From Myxococcales bacterium (GTDB taxonomy: Bacteria > Myxococcota_A > Polyangia > Fen-1088), in assembly GCA_003158455.1 (NCBI GenBank), contig PMJO01000139.1, forward strand, positions 1-61,150: a DNA stretch of 61,150 nt, in the 5' to 3' direction. Below the pieces are notes generated by a model. It was given only the letters and a program-made list of their open reading frames with translations, had not been told where the DNA came from and did no database searches. This document shows positions 17,962 to 26,620 of the stretch, in pieces; position 1 is the stretch's first letter, and each line of letters opens with the position of its first letter. The position numbers and the translations under genes were made by a program.

Positions 17962-20181
17962 CGCGACTCGGACGCTAAGGAGCACCCCCGCGACGAAAAA
18001 GATGAGGACGGGGAACAGCGACCTCGGCTTTGGCGTCGCGTCTCCCAGGGTGCAGCCGCAGCCGGCTGTGGTACTCGCCTTCGTCGTGCTGCCGGTCTGG
18101 CCGCCGCTGCCAGCGCTGCCGCCGCTAGTCGAGCCACCGGAGATCGAGCCGCCCGATCCGATCGAGCCACCACTTGAGGTTCCGGCAGAACCACCGCCAG
18201 CGCTGCCGCCAGAACCGCCACTCGCGCTGCCGCCGCCACCCGCGCTCCCACCCGCAGTGCCACTCGCGCTGCCTCCCGACCCGCCGCCTGCGTTCCCGCC
18301 GCCAGCGCCCCCGCTAGCGCGCCCGCCCGACCCGCCACTTGCGTTGCCACCCGCCCCGCCGCTGGCGCCGCCACTGCCACCCGCTCCGCCGCCCGCGCCC
18401 CCGCGGGCATCGCCAGGCGTGACCGCCGCGTCGGGAGTGGCGGCCGGTCCGGAATACGCGTCGAGAAAACTGGCCAGTGCGTAGGTCAGCGGCGCGTTCC
18501 AGTTGATGGCCACTTCGTTCAGCTCGTAGTCGTTCACGTCGTCAGTCCAGTTGGTGGCGCCGTTCTTGTTGCCCCCTGCTGCCTGGGTGGAGGTATTGTT
18601 GCCCCCACCCACCAGTAGGCCCGGCCAGGGGCTGTCGATGCCGTCGGACTGCGACGGCCGATGATGCGGATGCATGGGCGGGTCGATTCCGATGCCCGTG
18701 ACCTGCGAACGGTTGTAGTAGTTGCGGCCGAAGATCCAGCCGATCTGATCGGCGCAGGTGTCGAGATAGTCAGCCTTGGGCGAGAGCCGGTTCGCCACCT
18801 GGAGCAACATGCAGGTGCGCGCCACCGAACCATTCGATCCCCAATAGTACTGACCGGATTTCCCTGACAATGCGCGCCCGTAGCCGCTGTTGTTGCGATT
18901 GGTGACCAGGGTGTCCGCCGCCGTGGTCAGACTGGTCTTGATGGCCGCCACGGTGGTCGCGTTGCGGCCCGTGCGCTGGGATTGCAGATACACGAACATG
19001 CCCAGGTTCTTGACGTTTCCCCAGTCGAAGTCGGCATCAACGTAGGTTGTGGTCCCCGTGTTGAACTTCGCGGCGCGAGTTTCGAAGTCGGTCAGCGCCG
19101 CGGTGTCGCCCGTGGTCTCCCACATTTCCGCCGCAGCCCACAGCCGGTCGTCAGAGTCGGTGGTGGTATAGGCACCGGTCGTGGTTGGGTCGGTCACGGT
19201 CTGGTTGGCGGTGTTGGCTTGCAGGTAGGCGTAGGACACCTTGGCCGCGGCTAGGCACTGGTCGGAGAAGGCCGAATCGTAGGTCTGGTAGATGCGCGCC
19301 GCCTTGGCCAGCACGGCTACGAAGTCGGCGGTGGCGGCCGAACCCCAAGGCACGAAGTAGCGGGTTTGCAGATCCTTCTCGGGCATGACCCAGTGATCGA
19401 TCGCTGTTCCCCCATCGTACGGTTGATCGAAAGTCAGGGATGTCATCTTGTGCGAGACGCGCCCGTCGCTGGCCGAGTACTGCATCTTGAGCACCCATTC
19501 GAGCTCCCAGCGAACCTCGTCGAGAAAATCGGGAGTGGTGCCGCCGGTTTCTGGTATGGGCCAAGAATACGTGGAAATCACCGACGAATACTCTTCCCAG
19601 GCGGCGAGGAGCGAGCCTCCAGTGATGCCCGCGTTTACCACATACTTGCCGTAGTCGCCGGCATCGTGCCAGCCCTTCTGACCGTCGCGCTTGCCGCCTG
19701 GGGTGCCAATGTAGTCGAGATAGGCGTCGTCCATGTGGCAGGCGCCATGGGCGTAGGTCTGCCCGGCAAAGGTGAACTCGACCGCCGTGTTGCAGCGCCA
19801 GCCGTAGAAGCCGAGCATGGTGGCAACAAATGCCTCGCGGTAGACGTCGTTGCCGATGGGAAACGTCACCGAGCGGCCCACGCCTGCGACGTCGACGTAG
19901 AACTTGCCGGTTTCGCTGAGTTGGCTGAAGTCAGCGACGGCGATGCTCTGGCTGGTGTCGGGATCGGTTTTCGCCGCGCCGGCGGTGCCGGTGTAGGCGA
20001 CGGACCCGTCGGCGTCGCGTTTGACCGTGAAGGAGGTGGCCGCGGCGGTGATGGATGCCCGTTTCACCCGACCGGACAAGTACCCGATGGAGCTGACCTT
20101 GACATCGCTGTCAGCGGCCTCTGAAAGCAGCGGAGAGAACGTGGCAAGGGCTGGCACGAGAATGAACAAGCGCAGGTGCAT
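17860..20181 (-). CDS. Glycoside hydrolase family 9 endoglucanase with MYXO-CTERM-like sorting tail
   Basis: 773 residues from ATG 20181 with GGAGG 5 nt upstream. Order: signal peptide (LFILVPALATFSPLLSEAA); N-terminal Ig-like CelD_N domain (VKVSSIGYLSGRVKRASI, GKFYVDVAGVG); GH9 catalytic domain with GWHDAGDYGKYVVN (catalytic Asp), FGRNYYNRSQVTGIG, HPHHRPSQSDG, and DDVNDYELNEVAINWNAPL (catalytic Glu). A Gly/Ser/Ala linker of about 110 residues follows. Then a tail with CGCTLGD, a hydrophobic helix (FPVLIFFVAGVLLSVRVAL) and Arg residues, the pattern of the myxobacterial C-terminal sorting signal. It should act at the cell surface. An extra 30-odd residues beyond the Arg cluster are encoded antisense to the hydrolase gene. 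Confidence 0.93.
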   Translation of the reverse strand: MHLRLFILVPALATFSPLLSEAADSDVKVSSIGYLSGRVKRASITAAATSFTVKRDADGSVAYTGTAGAAKTDPDTSQSIAVADFSQLSETGKFYVDVAGVGRSVTFPIGNDVYREAFVATMLGFYGWRCNTAVEFTFAGQTYAHGACHMDDAYLDYIGTPGGKRDGQKGWHDAGDYGKYVVNAGITGGSLLAAWEEYSSVISTYSWPIPETGGTTPDFLDEVRWELEWVLKMQYSASDGRVSHKMTSLTFDQPYDGGTAIDHWVMPEKDLQTRYFVPWGSAATADFVAVLAKAARIYQTYDSAFSDQCLAAAKVSYAYLQANTANQTVTDPTTTGAYTTTDSDDRLWAAAEMWETTGDTAALTDFETRAAKFNTGTTTYVDADFDWGNVKNLGMFVYLQSQRTGRNATTVAAIKTSLTTAADTLVTNRNNSGYGRALSGKSGQYYWGSNGSVARTCMLLQVANRLSPKADYLDTCADQIGWIFGRNYYNRSQVTGIGIDPPMHPHHRPSQSDGIDSPWPGLLVGGGNNTSTQAAGGNKNGATNWTDDVNDYELNEVAINWNAPLTYALASFLDAYSGPAATPDAAVTPGDARGGAGGGAGGSGGASGGAGGNASGGSGGRASGGAGGGNAGGGSGGSASGTAGGSAGGGGSASGGSGGSAGGGSAGTSSGGSIGSGGSISGGSTSGGSAGSGGQTGSTTKASTTAGCGCTLGDATPKPRSLFPVLIFFVAGVLLSVRVALRPREGGAQLLHELRRRHQRRSVVARKLDQRHA
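18071..18415. repeat. Low-complexity Gly/Ser/Ala-coding repeat in the GH9 linker
   Basis: GC-rich near-tandem repeats encode the flexible linker (units such as GGSGGASGGAGG on the minus strand). Slippage here could change linker length between strains. Confidence 0.8.
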
Positions 20182-20251
20182 GCGAACCTCCGGCAAAGCG
20201 TCCCCCTACAATACGCCTCCGGCGTCGCCGGTGCGCAGACGTTTCACCCCT

Positions 20252-20288
20252 GGGTTCGCAGAACCCGCGAGCCGCGGGCCGGCCCTGC
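20252..20288. other. Two adjacent inverted repeats
   Basis: GGGTTCGCAGAACCC (20252-20266) and GCGGGCCGGCCCTGC (20274-20288) are palindromes between the GH9 start and the SRPBCC stop. They could form a transcription-end structure for the minus-strand SRPBCC gene, but no T-run follows. Confidence 0.35.
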
Positions 20289-20326
20289 GGGTGACCCGTA
20301 ATTTCCCGACAAACTCTCGCTACGAC

Positions 20327-20797
20327 TTACCGCGTCCGCCGCGTGCGAAGGTCTTTGCCCATGGCGCGGGCAAGGTTCTTCCAGATCGCGACGTCGTCTC
20401 TTCTCACGCGAGCCGCGAGGACTTGCAGTTCACGTCCGGCAAGCGTCCTTGCTTCGACGTGCTGGCCCATGTAGTCGAGTCGGCTGCGCTTCGGACCCTC
20501 TGCGACGAGTTGGTAGAGAACCTGCGAGTACTGGTTCGGTCCGGAAAGATGGGTGTTGGTCCACGTCAACCGATCGGGGAAGGTCCTTACCAGCTTCTTC
20601 TTGGTGACTTTGGTCCCGTCCGGCTTGAAGATGGTGTCGGTCAGGATGAAGGCACTGCCGGGCAAGCCGGCAATCTTGCGCTTCCCCGCGTGCCCCATGA
20701 GCTGAATGTCATTCGGCTGGTAATCGGTGGCCCACCGAAAAACCGCCTTGGCCTGGAAGGGAAAGCGCTGGCTAAAAACGATCGGTATCGAAACCAT
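20327..20797 (-). CDS. SRPBCC (START-like) fold protein
   Basis: 156 residues. The pattern fits a polyketide-cyclase/START-like helix-grip protein: N-terminal strand PIVFSQRFPFQAKAVFRWATD, central strands SAFILTDTIFKPDGTKVTKKKLV, TNTHLSGPNQYSQVLYQLV and RSRLDYMGQHVE, and a long C-terminal helix. Such proteins bind hydrophobic ligands. The ligand is not evident. It is divergent from the DUF1707-type gene. Confidence 0.7.
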   Translation of the reverse strand: MVSIPIVFSQRFPFQAKAVFRWATDYQPNDIQLMGHAGKRKIAGLPGSAFILTDTIFKPDGTKVTKKKLVRTFPDRLTWTNTHLSGPNQYSQVLYQLVAEGPKRSRLDYMGQHVEARTLAGRELQVLAARVRRDDVAIWKNLARAMGKDLRTRRTR

Positions 20798-20888
20798 GAC
20801 GGGATGATACAGAGGTTCTCACGACAGGCAACTGTGCCCCTTGACGGGTCTCAATCCCGGGACATCGCGACGAACCGCGATTGGCGCT

Positions 20889-21602
20889 ATGATGGCCCCC
20901 ATGGCCGACCCGCCTCGCACTGCCCTTTCGCCCCCGGGCCTGATCGCGGAACGCGAGAAGGTCGTCGCCCGCTTGTCCGACGCCTTCGCTCACGATCACC
21001 TCAACATAGAGGAATTCGAACGCCGCCTGAGCTTGGCGCATGAGCGGAATACCGTCGCGTCCATAAATCAACTGGTGGACGATCTGGCGAAGGCCGATGG
21101 GGAAGTTCATGCGCAAGCCCTGGCCCACGCGAGCGATGTCCCTGACGACGAGGAAATCACCGCCATCTTCGGTGGCAGCCAGTTCTCTGGGCCGAGACCG
21201 CTGCCCCGCCGACTCAAAGTCAGGGCGATGTTTGGTGGCGTGCTGGTGGATCTGCGCGATGCGCTTTTTCCCGACGGCATCATTGAAGTGGAAGTCAAAG
21301 CCGTGTTTGGCGGCGTACAGATCATCGTGCCCCCGACTTTGGCGGTGGAGTGCCATGGCGTGGCGATCCTGGGCGGCTTCGAAACCCTCCACCGTGCGCC
21401 CGCGAATCCCGAGCCATCGTCGCCGCTTTTGCGGGTGCGGGGACGCGCCCTGTTTGGTGGCGTGCAAATCGAGACCCGTCTGCCCGGCGAAGATCTGCAC
21501 TGGCACCATCACCACGGAGAACGCCACGCCCTTGGCGGGGAGGGACACGCGCTCAGTCGGAAGAAGAAGCAACTGCATCGGCACGATCCCGACGGCGAAT
21601 AG
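20889..21602 (+). CDS. DUF1707 plus LiaF-like C-terminal domain protein
   Basis: 237 residues from ATG 20889; ATG 20901 is also possible and neither has a clear Shine-Dalgarno. The N-terminal part has the DUF1707 pattern (AEREKVVARLSDAFAHDHLNIEEFERRLSLA). Then come repeated beta units AIFGGSQFSG, AMFGGVLVDLRD, AVFGGVQIIVP, AILGGFETL and ALFGGVQIETR, typical of the LiaF/YvqF beta-solenoid C-domain linked to envelope stress sensing. The C-terminus is His-rich (WHHHHGERH). No TM helix is seen, unlike many LiaF proteins. No two-component partner is adjacent. Confidence 0.8.
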   Translation: MMAPMADPPRTALSPPGLIAEREKVVARLSDAFAHDHLNIEEFERRLSLAHERNTVASINQLVDDLAKADGEVHAQALAHASDVPDDEEITAIFGGSQFSGPRPLPRRLKVRAMFGGVLVDLRDALFPDGIIEVEVKAVFGGVQIIVPPTLAVECHGVAILGGFETLHRAPANPEPSSPLLRVRGRALFGGVQIETRLPGEDLHWHHHHGERHALGGEGHALSRKKKQLHRHDPDGE

Positions 21603-21649
21603 GTATTGTGGCGTAGACTCGCGCCTTCCTGAGCAACCCCTAGGTCACT

Positions 21650-22453
21650 ATGCGCTCAATGCAGCACGTCCGATCCCCTGACGGAACCGATATCGCTTAC
21701 GAAAGGCGAGGCCACGGGCCGCCCCTGGTCATGGTGCATGGTTCGTCGCTCGACCACGCACGCTGGGGGCCCAGCGTCGTGCACCTAGTGGAACACTTCA
21801 CCCTGCTGATGATGGACCGGCGTGGCCGCGGGGCGAGCGGCGACGCTCCCGTCTACTCCATCGAGCGCGAGTTCGAGGACGTTGCGGCGGTGGTCGACTC
21901 GGTCGGCCAGCCAGTCCACCTGCTGGGCCACTCCTACGGCGCCGTGTGTGCCATGGAGAGCGCGCGCCTGACCTCGGGCATTGACAAGCTTGTGCTCTAT
22001 GAGCCGCCCTTTTCCCTGGGCGACCCCGGCCCGCTTTTCGGCGCCGACATGCCCGAGCGGCTCGAAGACTTGCTCCGGCGCGGCGAGCGCGACGCCTTGG
22101 TGGAGATCTTTTTGCGCGAGGTGGTGGGAGTCACCGACGAGGAACTGAAGACTCTGCGCCGCTCATCCTCGTGGCGAGTGCGAGTGCAGGCCGCACACAC
22201 GCTGCCGCGCGAGGTGCGGATGGCGGAGACCTATCAGTTCGACCCCCGTGGCTTCGCGAAGGTGCGGACCCCGACGCTGCTGCTGCTGGGCACGGAAAGC
22301 CCACGCCTAATGCACGATTCGACCATGGCCGTGCACGCAGCCTTGCAGAACAGCCGGGTGGAATTGTTGCCTGGCCAAGGCCATGCCGCCATGACCTCGG
22401 ATCCGGAGATGTTTCTGGCCAAGGTGTTGGCGTTTCTCGAAGGCGAAACCTGA
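21650..22453 (+). CDS. Alpha/beta hydrolase
   Basis: 267 residues; ATG 21659 is an alternative start. Motifs: [16 protein letters not shown] (oxyanion HG), [12 protein letters not shown], nucleophile elbow [12 protein letters not shown] (GHSYG), acid region TLLLLGTES, and His in [10 protein letters not shown]. Reaction unknown. It lies 55 bases before an acyl-CoA ligase on the same strand, so a thioesterase-like or lipid-related role is possible but unproven. Confidence 0.88.
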   Translation: MRSMQHVRSPDGTDIAYERRGHGPPLVMVHGSSLDHARWGPSVVHLVEHFTLLMMDRRGRGASGDAPVYSIEREFEDVAAVVDSVGQPVHLLGHSYGAVCAMESARLTSGIDKLVLYEPPFSLGDPGPLFGADMPERLEDLLRRGERDALVEIFLREVVGVTDEELKTLRRSSSWRVRVQAAHTLPREVRMAETYQFDPRGFAKVRTPTLLLLGTESPRLMHDSTMAVHAALQNSRVELLPGQGHAAMTSDPEMFLAKVLAFLEGET

Positions 22454-22508
22454 TCCCGCATTTGCATCCACGCGACCCCCTTGCGAGCCCTCTGCCAAAC
22501 ACATTACC

Positions 22509-24155
22509 ATGTCCTTCATGCAGCCCTCCTACGCTCACGGGATCACGTCTGTGCCTTTGCTCGGCGAAACCATCGGCGAGAATTTGCGCCGCACGGTCGA
22601 ACGATTCGGAGATCGCGAGGCGCTGGTCTCCCGTCACCAGAACTACCGCGCCACCTACCAGCAACTTTGGCAAGAGACCGGCATCATCGGACGCGGGTTG
22701 ATGGCGCGCGGGGTAAAGAAGGGCGACCGGGTCGGGATGTGGTCGCCCAACCGCTACGAATGGGTGGTCACCCAGTACGCCACCTCGCGCATCGGCGCCA
22801 TCATGGTGAACATAAACCCGGCCTACCGCAGTCACGAGCTGGAGCACGTGCTCACCCAATCGGCCTGCTCCCTGCTCATCATGGCGCGTGGGTTCCGCCA
22901 GACCGACTACGTTTCCATGTTCAACGAGGTGGAGGAGCGACTACCCGCGCACATCCAGGCCCTGGTCATCGACGACGAATGGGGAGCGCTGCGGGAAGAT
23001 GGCAAGCAGGTTTCCGAGGAAGAACTGACCCACCGCGAGTATAGCCTCGATCCCGACGACCCCATCGACATACAGTACACGAGCGGCACCACCGGCTTTC
23101 CCAAGGGCGCCACCCTGTCCCACCACAACATCCTGAACAACGGCTATTTCGTGGGCCGCACCCTGGCGTACAGCGAGAAGGAACGCATCTGCATTGCCGT
23201 GCCGCTTTATCACTGTTTCGGCCAAGTCATGGGCAACCTGGCCGCCACCAGCCACGGCGCGTGCATGATCTTCCCGGGTGAGGGTTTCGATGCGGGCGCC
23301 GTGCTGGCTACCGTGGAAGAGGAGCGCTGCACTTCGCTCTACGGCGTGCCCACCATGTTCATCGCCGAGATGGAGCACCCGAACTTCAGCAAGACCAACT
23401 TCGCCAGTCTGCGCACCGGCATCATGGCTGGCTCGCCCTGCCCGATCGAGGTGATGAAGCGCGTGCAGAAGGACATGCACATGCCGGAGATCACCATCTG
23501 CTACGGCATGACCGAGACCTCGCCGGTATCCACGCAAAGCAAGGTGGACGATCCGCTGGACAAGCGAGTGGCCACAGTTGGCTGCGTGCATCCGAACCTG
23601 GAGGTGAAAATTGTGGAACCAGCCACCGGCCACGTGGTGCCCCGAGGCAAGGTGGGTGAGCTGTGTACCCGCGGGTACTCGGTGATGTTGGGCTATTGGG
23701 ACGATCTGCACTCCACCCGGCAAGCCATCGACAACGCGCGCTGGATGCACACTGGCGATTTGGCCACCATGGACAGCGATGGCTACGTCAACATCGTAGG
23801 CCGCATCAAGGACATGGTGATGCGCGGGGGCGAGAACATCTACCCACGCGAGGTGGAAGAGTTCCTGTACACCAAACGTGAGATCGCGGACGTGCAGGTC
23901 ATCGGCGTGCCCGACGCCAAGTACGGTGAAGAGCTAATGGCCTGGATCAAGCTGCGCCCAGGCGCCAGCGTGACTGGCGACGAGCTGCGCGCCTTCTGCA
24001 AGGGCAAGATCGCGACTTACAAGATCCCGCGCTACTGGAAGTTCGTGGATACCTTCCCCATGACGGTGACCGGCAAGATCCAGAAGTACAAAATGCGGGA
24101 AACTGCCGTGGAAGAGCTGAAACTACAAAATGCGGCGAGCATAAAGACGGCGTGA
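22509..24155 (+). CDS. Fatty acyl-CoA ligase (AMP-binding family)
   Basis: 548 residues. It carries the P-loop-like AMP-binding motif [16 protein letters not shown] near residue 190, then [35 protein letters not shown], and the C-terminal catalytic Lys in [12 protein letters not shown]. The enzyme adenylates a carboxylate and forms a CoA thioester. Overall pattern matches medium- or long-chain fatty acyl-CoA ligases (YngI/AcsF type). Probably fatty acid activation for degradation or lipid building; chain length cannot be read from sequence. Confidence 0.93.
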   Translation: MSFMQPSYAHGITSVPLLGETIGENLRRTVERFGDREALVSRHQNYRATYQQLWQETGIIGRGLMARGVKKGDRVGMWSPNRYEWVVTQYATSRIGAIMVNINPAYRSHELEHVLTQSACSLLIMARGFRQTDYVSMFNEVEERLPAHIQALVIDDEWGALREDGKQVSEEELTHREYSLDPDDPIDIQYTSGTTGFPKGATLSHHNILNNGYFVGRTLAYSEKERICIAVPLYHCFGQVMGNLAATSHGACMIFPGEGFDAGAVLATVEEERCTSLYGVPTMFIAEMEHPNFSKTNFASLRTGIMAGSPCPIEVMKRVQKDMHMPEITICYGMTETSPVSTQSKVDDPLDKRVATVGCVHPNLEVKIVEPATGHVVPRGKVGELCTRGYSVMLGYWDDLHSTRQAIDNARWMHTGDLATMDSDGYVNIVGRIKDMVMRGGENIYPREVEEFLYTKREIADVQVIGVPDAKYGEELMAWIKLRPGASVTGDELRAFCKGKIATYKIPRYWKFVDTFPMTVTGKIQKYKMRETAVEELKLQNAASIKTA

Positions 24156-24191
24156 TGCGGATTTCACGGGCATCCCGACCGTAAGGCAGAA

Positions 24192-24410
24192 TCAGTTGTG
24201 GATCACGCCGACCTTCTGTACGCAGAAGTTGAACGGGGTGGCAAAGTCTTGGGCCGGGAGCTTCCACTGAATCGAGTGAAGACGCGTCGGATCCCAGGGC
24301 GGCGGGTAGGAGTATGCAACGCCCCAGTCGTCGTAGCTCATGTAGCTGGTTTCCCTAATACCTGCGGGCAGTTGCATCCCAGGGCCGGCTGTCACGCCTG
24401 GGTCTTTTGA
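24192..24410 (-). pseudogene. C-terminal relic of a CBM11-like carbohydrate-binding protein
   Basis: The minus strand ends with WDPTRLHSIQWKLPA...FNFCVQKVGVI. This aligns with the C-terminus of the lipoprotein at 6034-6780 (KLYGIQWQV...FDIWVDDVEF). The preceding segment (ETSYMSYDDWGVAYSYPPP) also resembles the strand before it in such domains. No signal peptide or N-terminal part of the fold is present. Upstream sequence in the open frame (to 24491) is AT-richer and unlike coding sequence here. Probably the remnant of a second carbohydrate-binding lipoprotein. Confidence 0.55.
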
Positions 24411-24462
24411 CAATGTATACTTAGTATTGAAGATTACGACATAGTTGACGATATACCAAGAT

Positions 24463-25119
24463 ATGAGGCTGCGGCTTTCCTTGGTTGTCATCGCTGCGCT
24501 GGCGCTCGGCGCGGCCCTGCCGGCCTGGGCCTGGGAAGACTACGAGCAAGGGGCTGACGTCCCGACCATCAGCGTCCCCGCCGCGCCCCCTTCGCGAGAG
24601 CGTTTGCCCATCTTCGGCCTGATGGCTGACGTGGGCGTGCCCGACGGCCTCATCGGCGCGCTGGCGATTCGACCGTGGAGCTGGGTGCGCCTCAACGGGG
24701 GAGGCGGAACCAACAGCATCAGCGGCGGCTGGCGCGCCGGCATCACCTTTCTGCCCTTTACCGCAGGCCCTTCAGCCAGCTTTGAATATGGCCGCTACCA
24801 GGACGGCAACGCCAACCCTTTGGCCAAGAAAATCATCGGCAGCGGGTTCGACGGCAGCCCGCTGCTGGAACGGGTTGGCTACGAGTATATGAATGCCCAC
24901 CTGGGTCTGGACTTCGGTTCGCGCAGGGTCGTCTTCTTCGTCCACGGGGGCGTCACTGTGATCCGTGGCCAGATCCACAATGTCGACACCGCAATTCGCC
25001 AATCCGCGCCTCAGAACACCACCACTTCAGGCACGACCGAGGTCGTCGTGCCGCAGGAGCCGACCGTCAAGGCAGTGGGATCGTCGTTCAAACTGGGGCT
25101 CATCGTCTACATCTGGTGA
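24463..25119 (+). CDS. Exported, possibly outer-membrane beta-barrel protein
   Basis: 218 residues from ATG 24463. Signal peptide LSLVVIAALALGAALPAWAW. The mature part has alternating strands with Gly and aromatic residues (PWSWVRLNGGGGTNSISGG, WRAGITFLPFTAGPSASFEY, VGYEYMNAHLGLDFGSRRVVFFVHGGVTVIRG) and ends FKLGLIVYIW, an aromatic last residue typical of outer-membrane barrels. Function unknown. It lies 10 bases before a lipoprotein gene, probably in one operon. Confidence 0.7.
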   Translation: MRLRLSLVVIAALALGAALPAWAWEDYEQGADVPTISVPAAPPSRERLPIFGLMADVGVPDGLIGALAIRPWSWVRLNGGGGTNSISGGWRAGITFLPFTAGPSASFEYGRYQDGNANPLAKKIIGSGFDGSPLLERVGYEYMNAHLGLDFGSRRVVFFVHGGVTVIRGQIHNVDTAIRQSAPQNTTTSGTTEVVVPQEPTVKAVGSSFKLGLIVYIW

Positions 25120-25129
25120 GACACCGGCC

Positions 25130-25663
25130 ATGGCACTCCGAATTCTTCCCATCATCCCGCTGCTGGCCGCACTGGCCGGGGCCTGTTCGTTCTCCGCCGA
25201 GGCCGACCTCCCCGAGGTCGATGTCACCCAGCACGGGGTAGTGGTGCCGGGCGTGCCAATCCCCAAGTGGGCCGGCGATGTGTCGGTGACTAGCTCCTTC
25301 ACGTTTTCCTCATCCAACACCGCATGGGCCAAGCGCATGAATTCGCAAATCTCTGTCCGCCAGGTCACGGTCACCGCCACCGGGGGCGTGCCCAACCTGG
25401 ACTTCGTCAACTCCGTACATCTGACTATGACCAGCTCCACCGACGCAGAAGCAACAACCGAGATCGCCGACTACGACCGGAGCGAAGCAGCGCCGTCGAG
25501 TTCGGTGATAGCTGTCAGCATGCCCACACCCATCGACATCACCACCGTGTGGACGGCCGACCAGACGGTGGTCGCACTGGCAGTGGCCGGGCAATTGCCT
25601 GAACAGGACTGGACAGTCGATGTGGCCCTGAAGCTCACGGGCAAGATCACCTACAATTACTAG
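25130..25663 (+). CDS. Lipoprotein of unknown function
   Basis: 177 residues. ATG 25130 gives a lipoprotein signal with lipobox LAGAC (LLAALAGACSFSA). The mature part is Thr/Ser/Val-rich and predicted mostly beta (FTFSSSNTAWAKRMNSQIS, LTMTSSTDAEATTEIADY, VALKLTGKITYNY). It follows the barrel-like gene, so the two may form an envelope pair. No family recognised. Confidence 0.7.
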   Translation: MALRILPIIPLLAALAGACSFSAEADLPEVDVTQHGVVVPGVPIPKWAGDVSVTSSFTFSSSNTAWAKRMNSQISVRQVTVTATGGVPNLDFVNSVHLTMTSSTDAEATTEIADYDRSEAAPSSSVIAVSMPTPIDITTVWTADQTVVALAVAGQLPEQDWTVDVALKLTGKITYNY

Positions 25664-25763
25664 GCGCTTTACCCGAGAAGACTCTTCTGTTAGGACTGAG
25701 GCACGCGCGGGGAGGTCTCGATTGGCTCGGGATCTGTCGCCCGTCGCGCACTGGGAGGAGACC

Positions 25764-26585
25764 ATGGCTCACGATTTCGATCCGGGTTACGGCGCCGAGC
25801 CGTTTCGCAGTCTGTGTGGCAACTGTCCTGATACGACCACGTATCCCGCCAAGGACTTTCGCGTCGAGTGGGGGCCCATCTTTCACCGCGGCCGTCTCGA
25901 CGGCTCCGCGCGTGTGTTGGTGCTCGGTCAGGACCCGGCGGCCCACGAGGCGATCTGCCGGCGCATTCTGGTTGGGGTTGCCGGACATCGTACTCAGGGC
26001 TTTCTGGCCAAGCTCGGTATCGACACCAGCTACGTGATGATCAACACCTTCCTCTACAGTGTGTACGGCCAGCAAGGGGGTGAGGCCCACAACAACGACG
26101 CCGCCATCGCCGCATATCGCAATCAGTGGCTGTCGGCTTTGCTGCAAACGCAGAAGATTGATGTGGTTGTCGCGCTCGGCTCGCTGGCTGACCACGCTTG
26201 GAAGTTGTTTCTCAAGAGCCCCGGCGCGGCGTCCTACGCCAGCCTACCCTATGCGGGCATTCCCCATCCCACCTATCCGGAAAGTGCATCCAAGAACAAT
26301 CCCACCACCCTGGCCAAACTGACCCAGGAAATGCTCGCCAAGTGGAATGCCGCCCTCACCTCGCTCAAGCCGGCGATCAAGCACCCGGATAGCAACCGTC
26401 CCTTGCTTGCGTACGGCAACGCATTCGTCCCCGCGGACCTAGTGGAGATTCCCGCCGCAGATCTCCCCGCCGGATGTCCAGACTGGATGCGCGGGGCTGA
26501 AGCATGGGCGGATCGGACGGGCGCGAACCCCGCAACCAAGCGCCGAACCATCACTGTGACCGTGCCATTGGACGCCATGCCATAA
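25764..26585 (+). CDS. Uracil-DNA glycosylase-superfamily protein
   Basis: 273 residues. ATG 25764 follows GGGAGGAG at good spacing. The motif VLVLGQDPAAHEAICRR (motif 1, GQDP, near residue 55) and PYAGIPHPTYPES (motif 2, HP, near residue 167) are in the order and spacing of the UDG superfamily. CGNC near the N-terminus recalls metal ligands of some family members, but a full Fe-S Cys set is not seen. The classical GQDPY Tyr is replaced by Ala. A 70-residue C-terminal extension is not part of the fold. Genuine uracil excision is uncertain. It is directly followed by an amidohydrolase gene. Confidence 0.65.
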   Translation: MAHDFDPGYGAEPFRSLCGNCPDTTTYPAKDFRVEWGPIFHRGRLDGSARVLVLGQDPAAHEAICRRILVGVAGHRTQGFLAKLGIDTSYVMINTFLYSVYGQQGGEAHNNDAAIAAYRNQWLSALLQTQKIDVVVALGSLADHAWKLFLKSPGAASYASLPYAGIPHPTYPESASKNNPTTLAKLTQEMLAKWNAALTSLKPAIKHPDSNRPLLAYGNAFVPADLVEIPAADLPAGCPDWMRGAEAWADRTGANPATKRRTITVTVPLDAMP

Positions 26586-26620
26586 CGGCAGGGGCGAACA
26601 ACTGCAACAGGGAGTGGACC

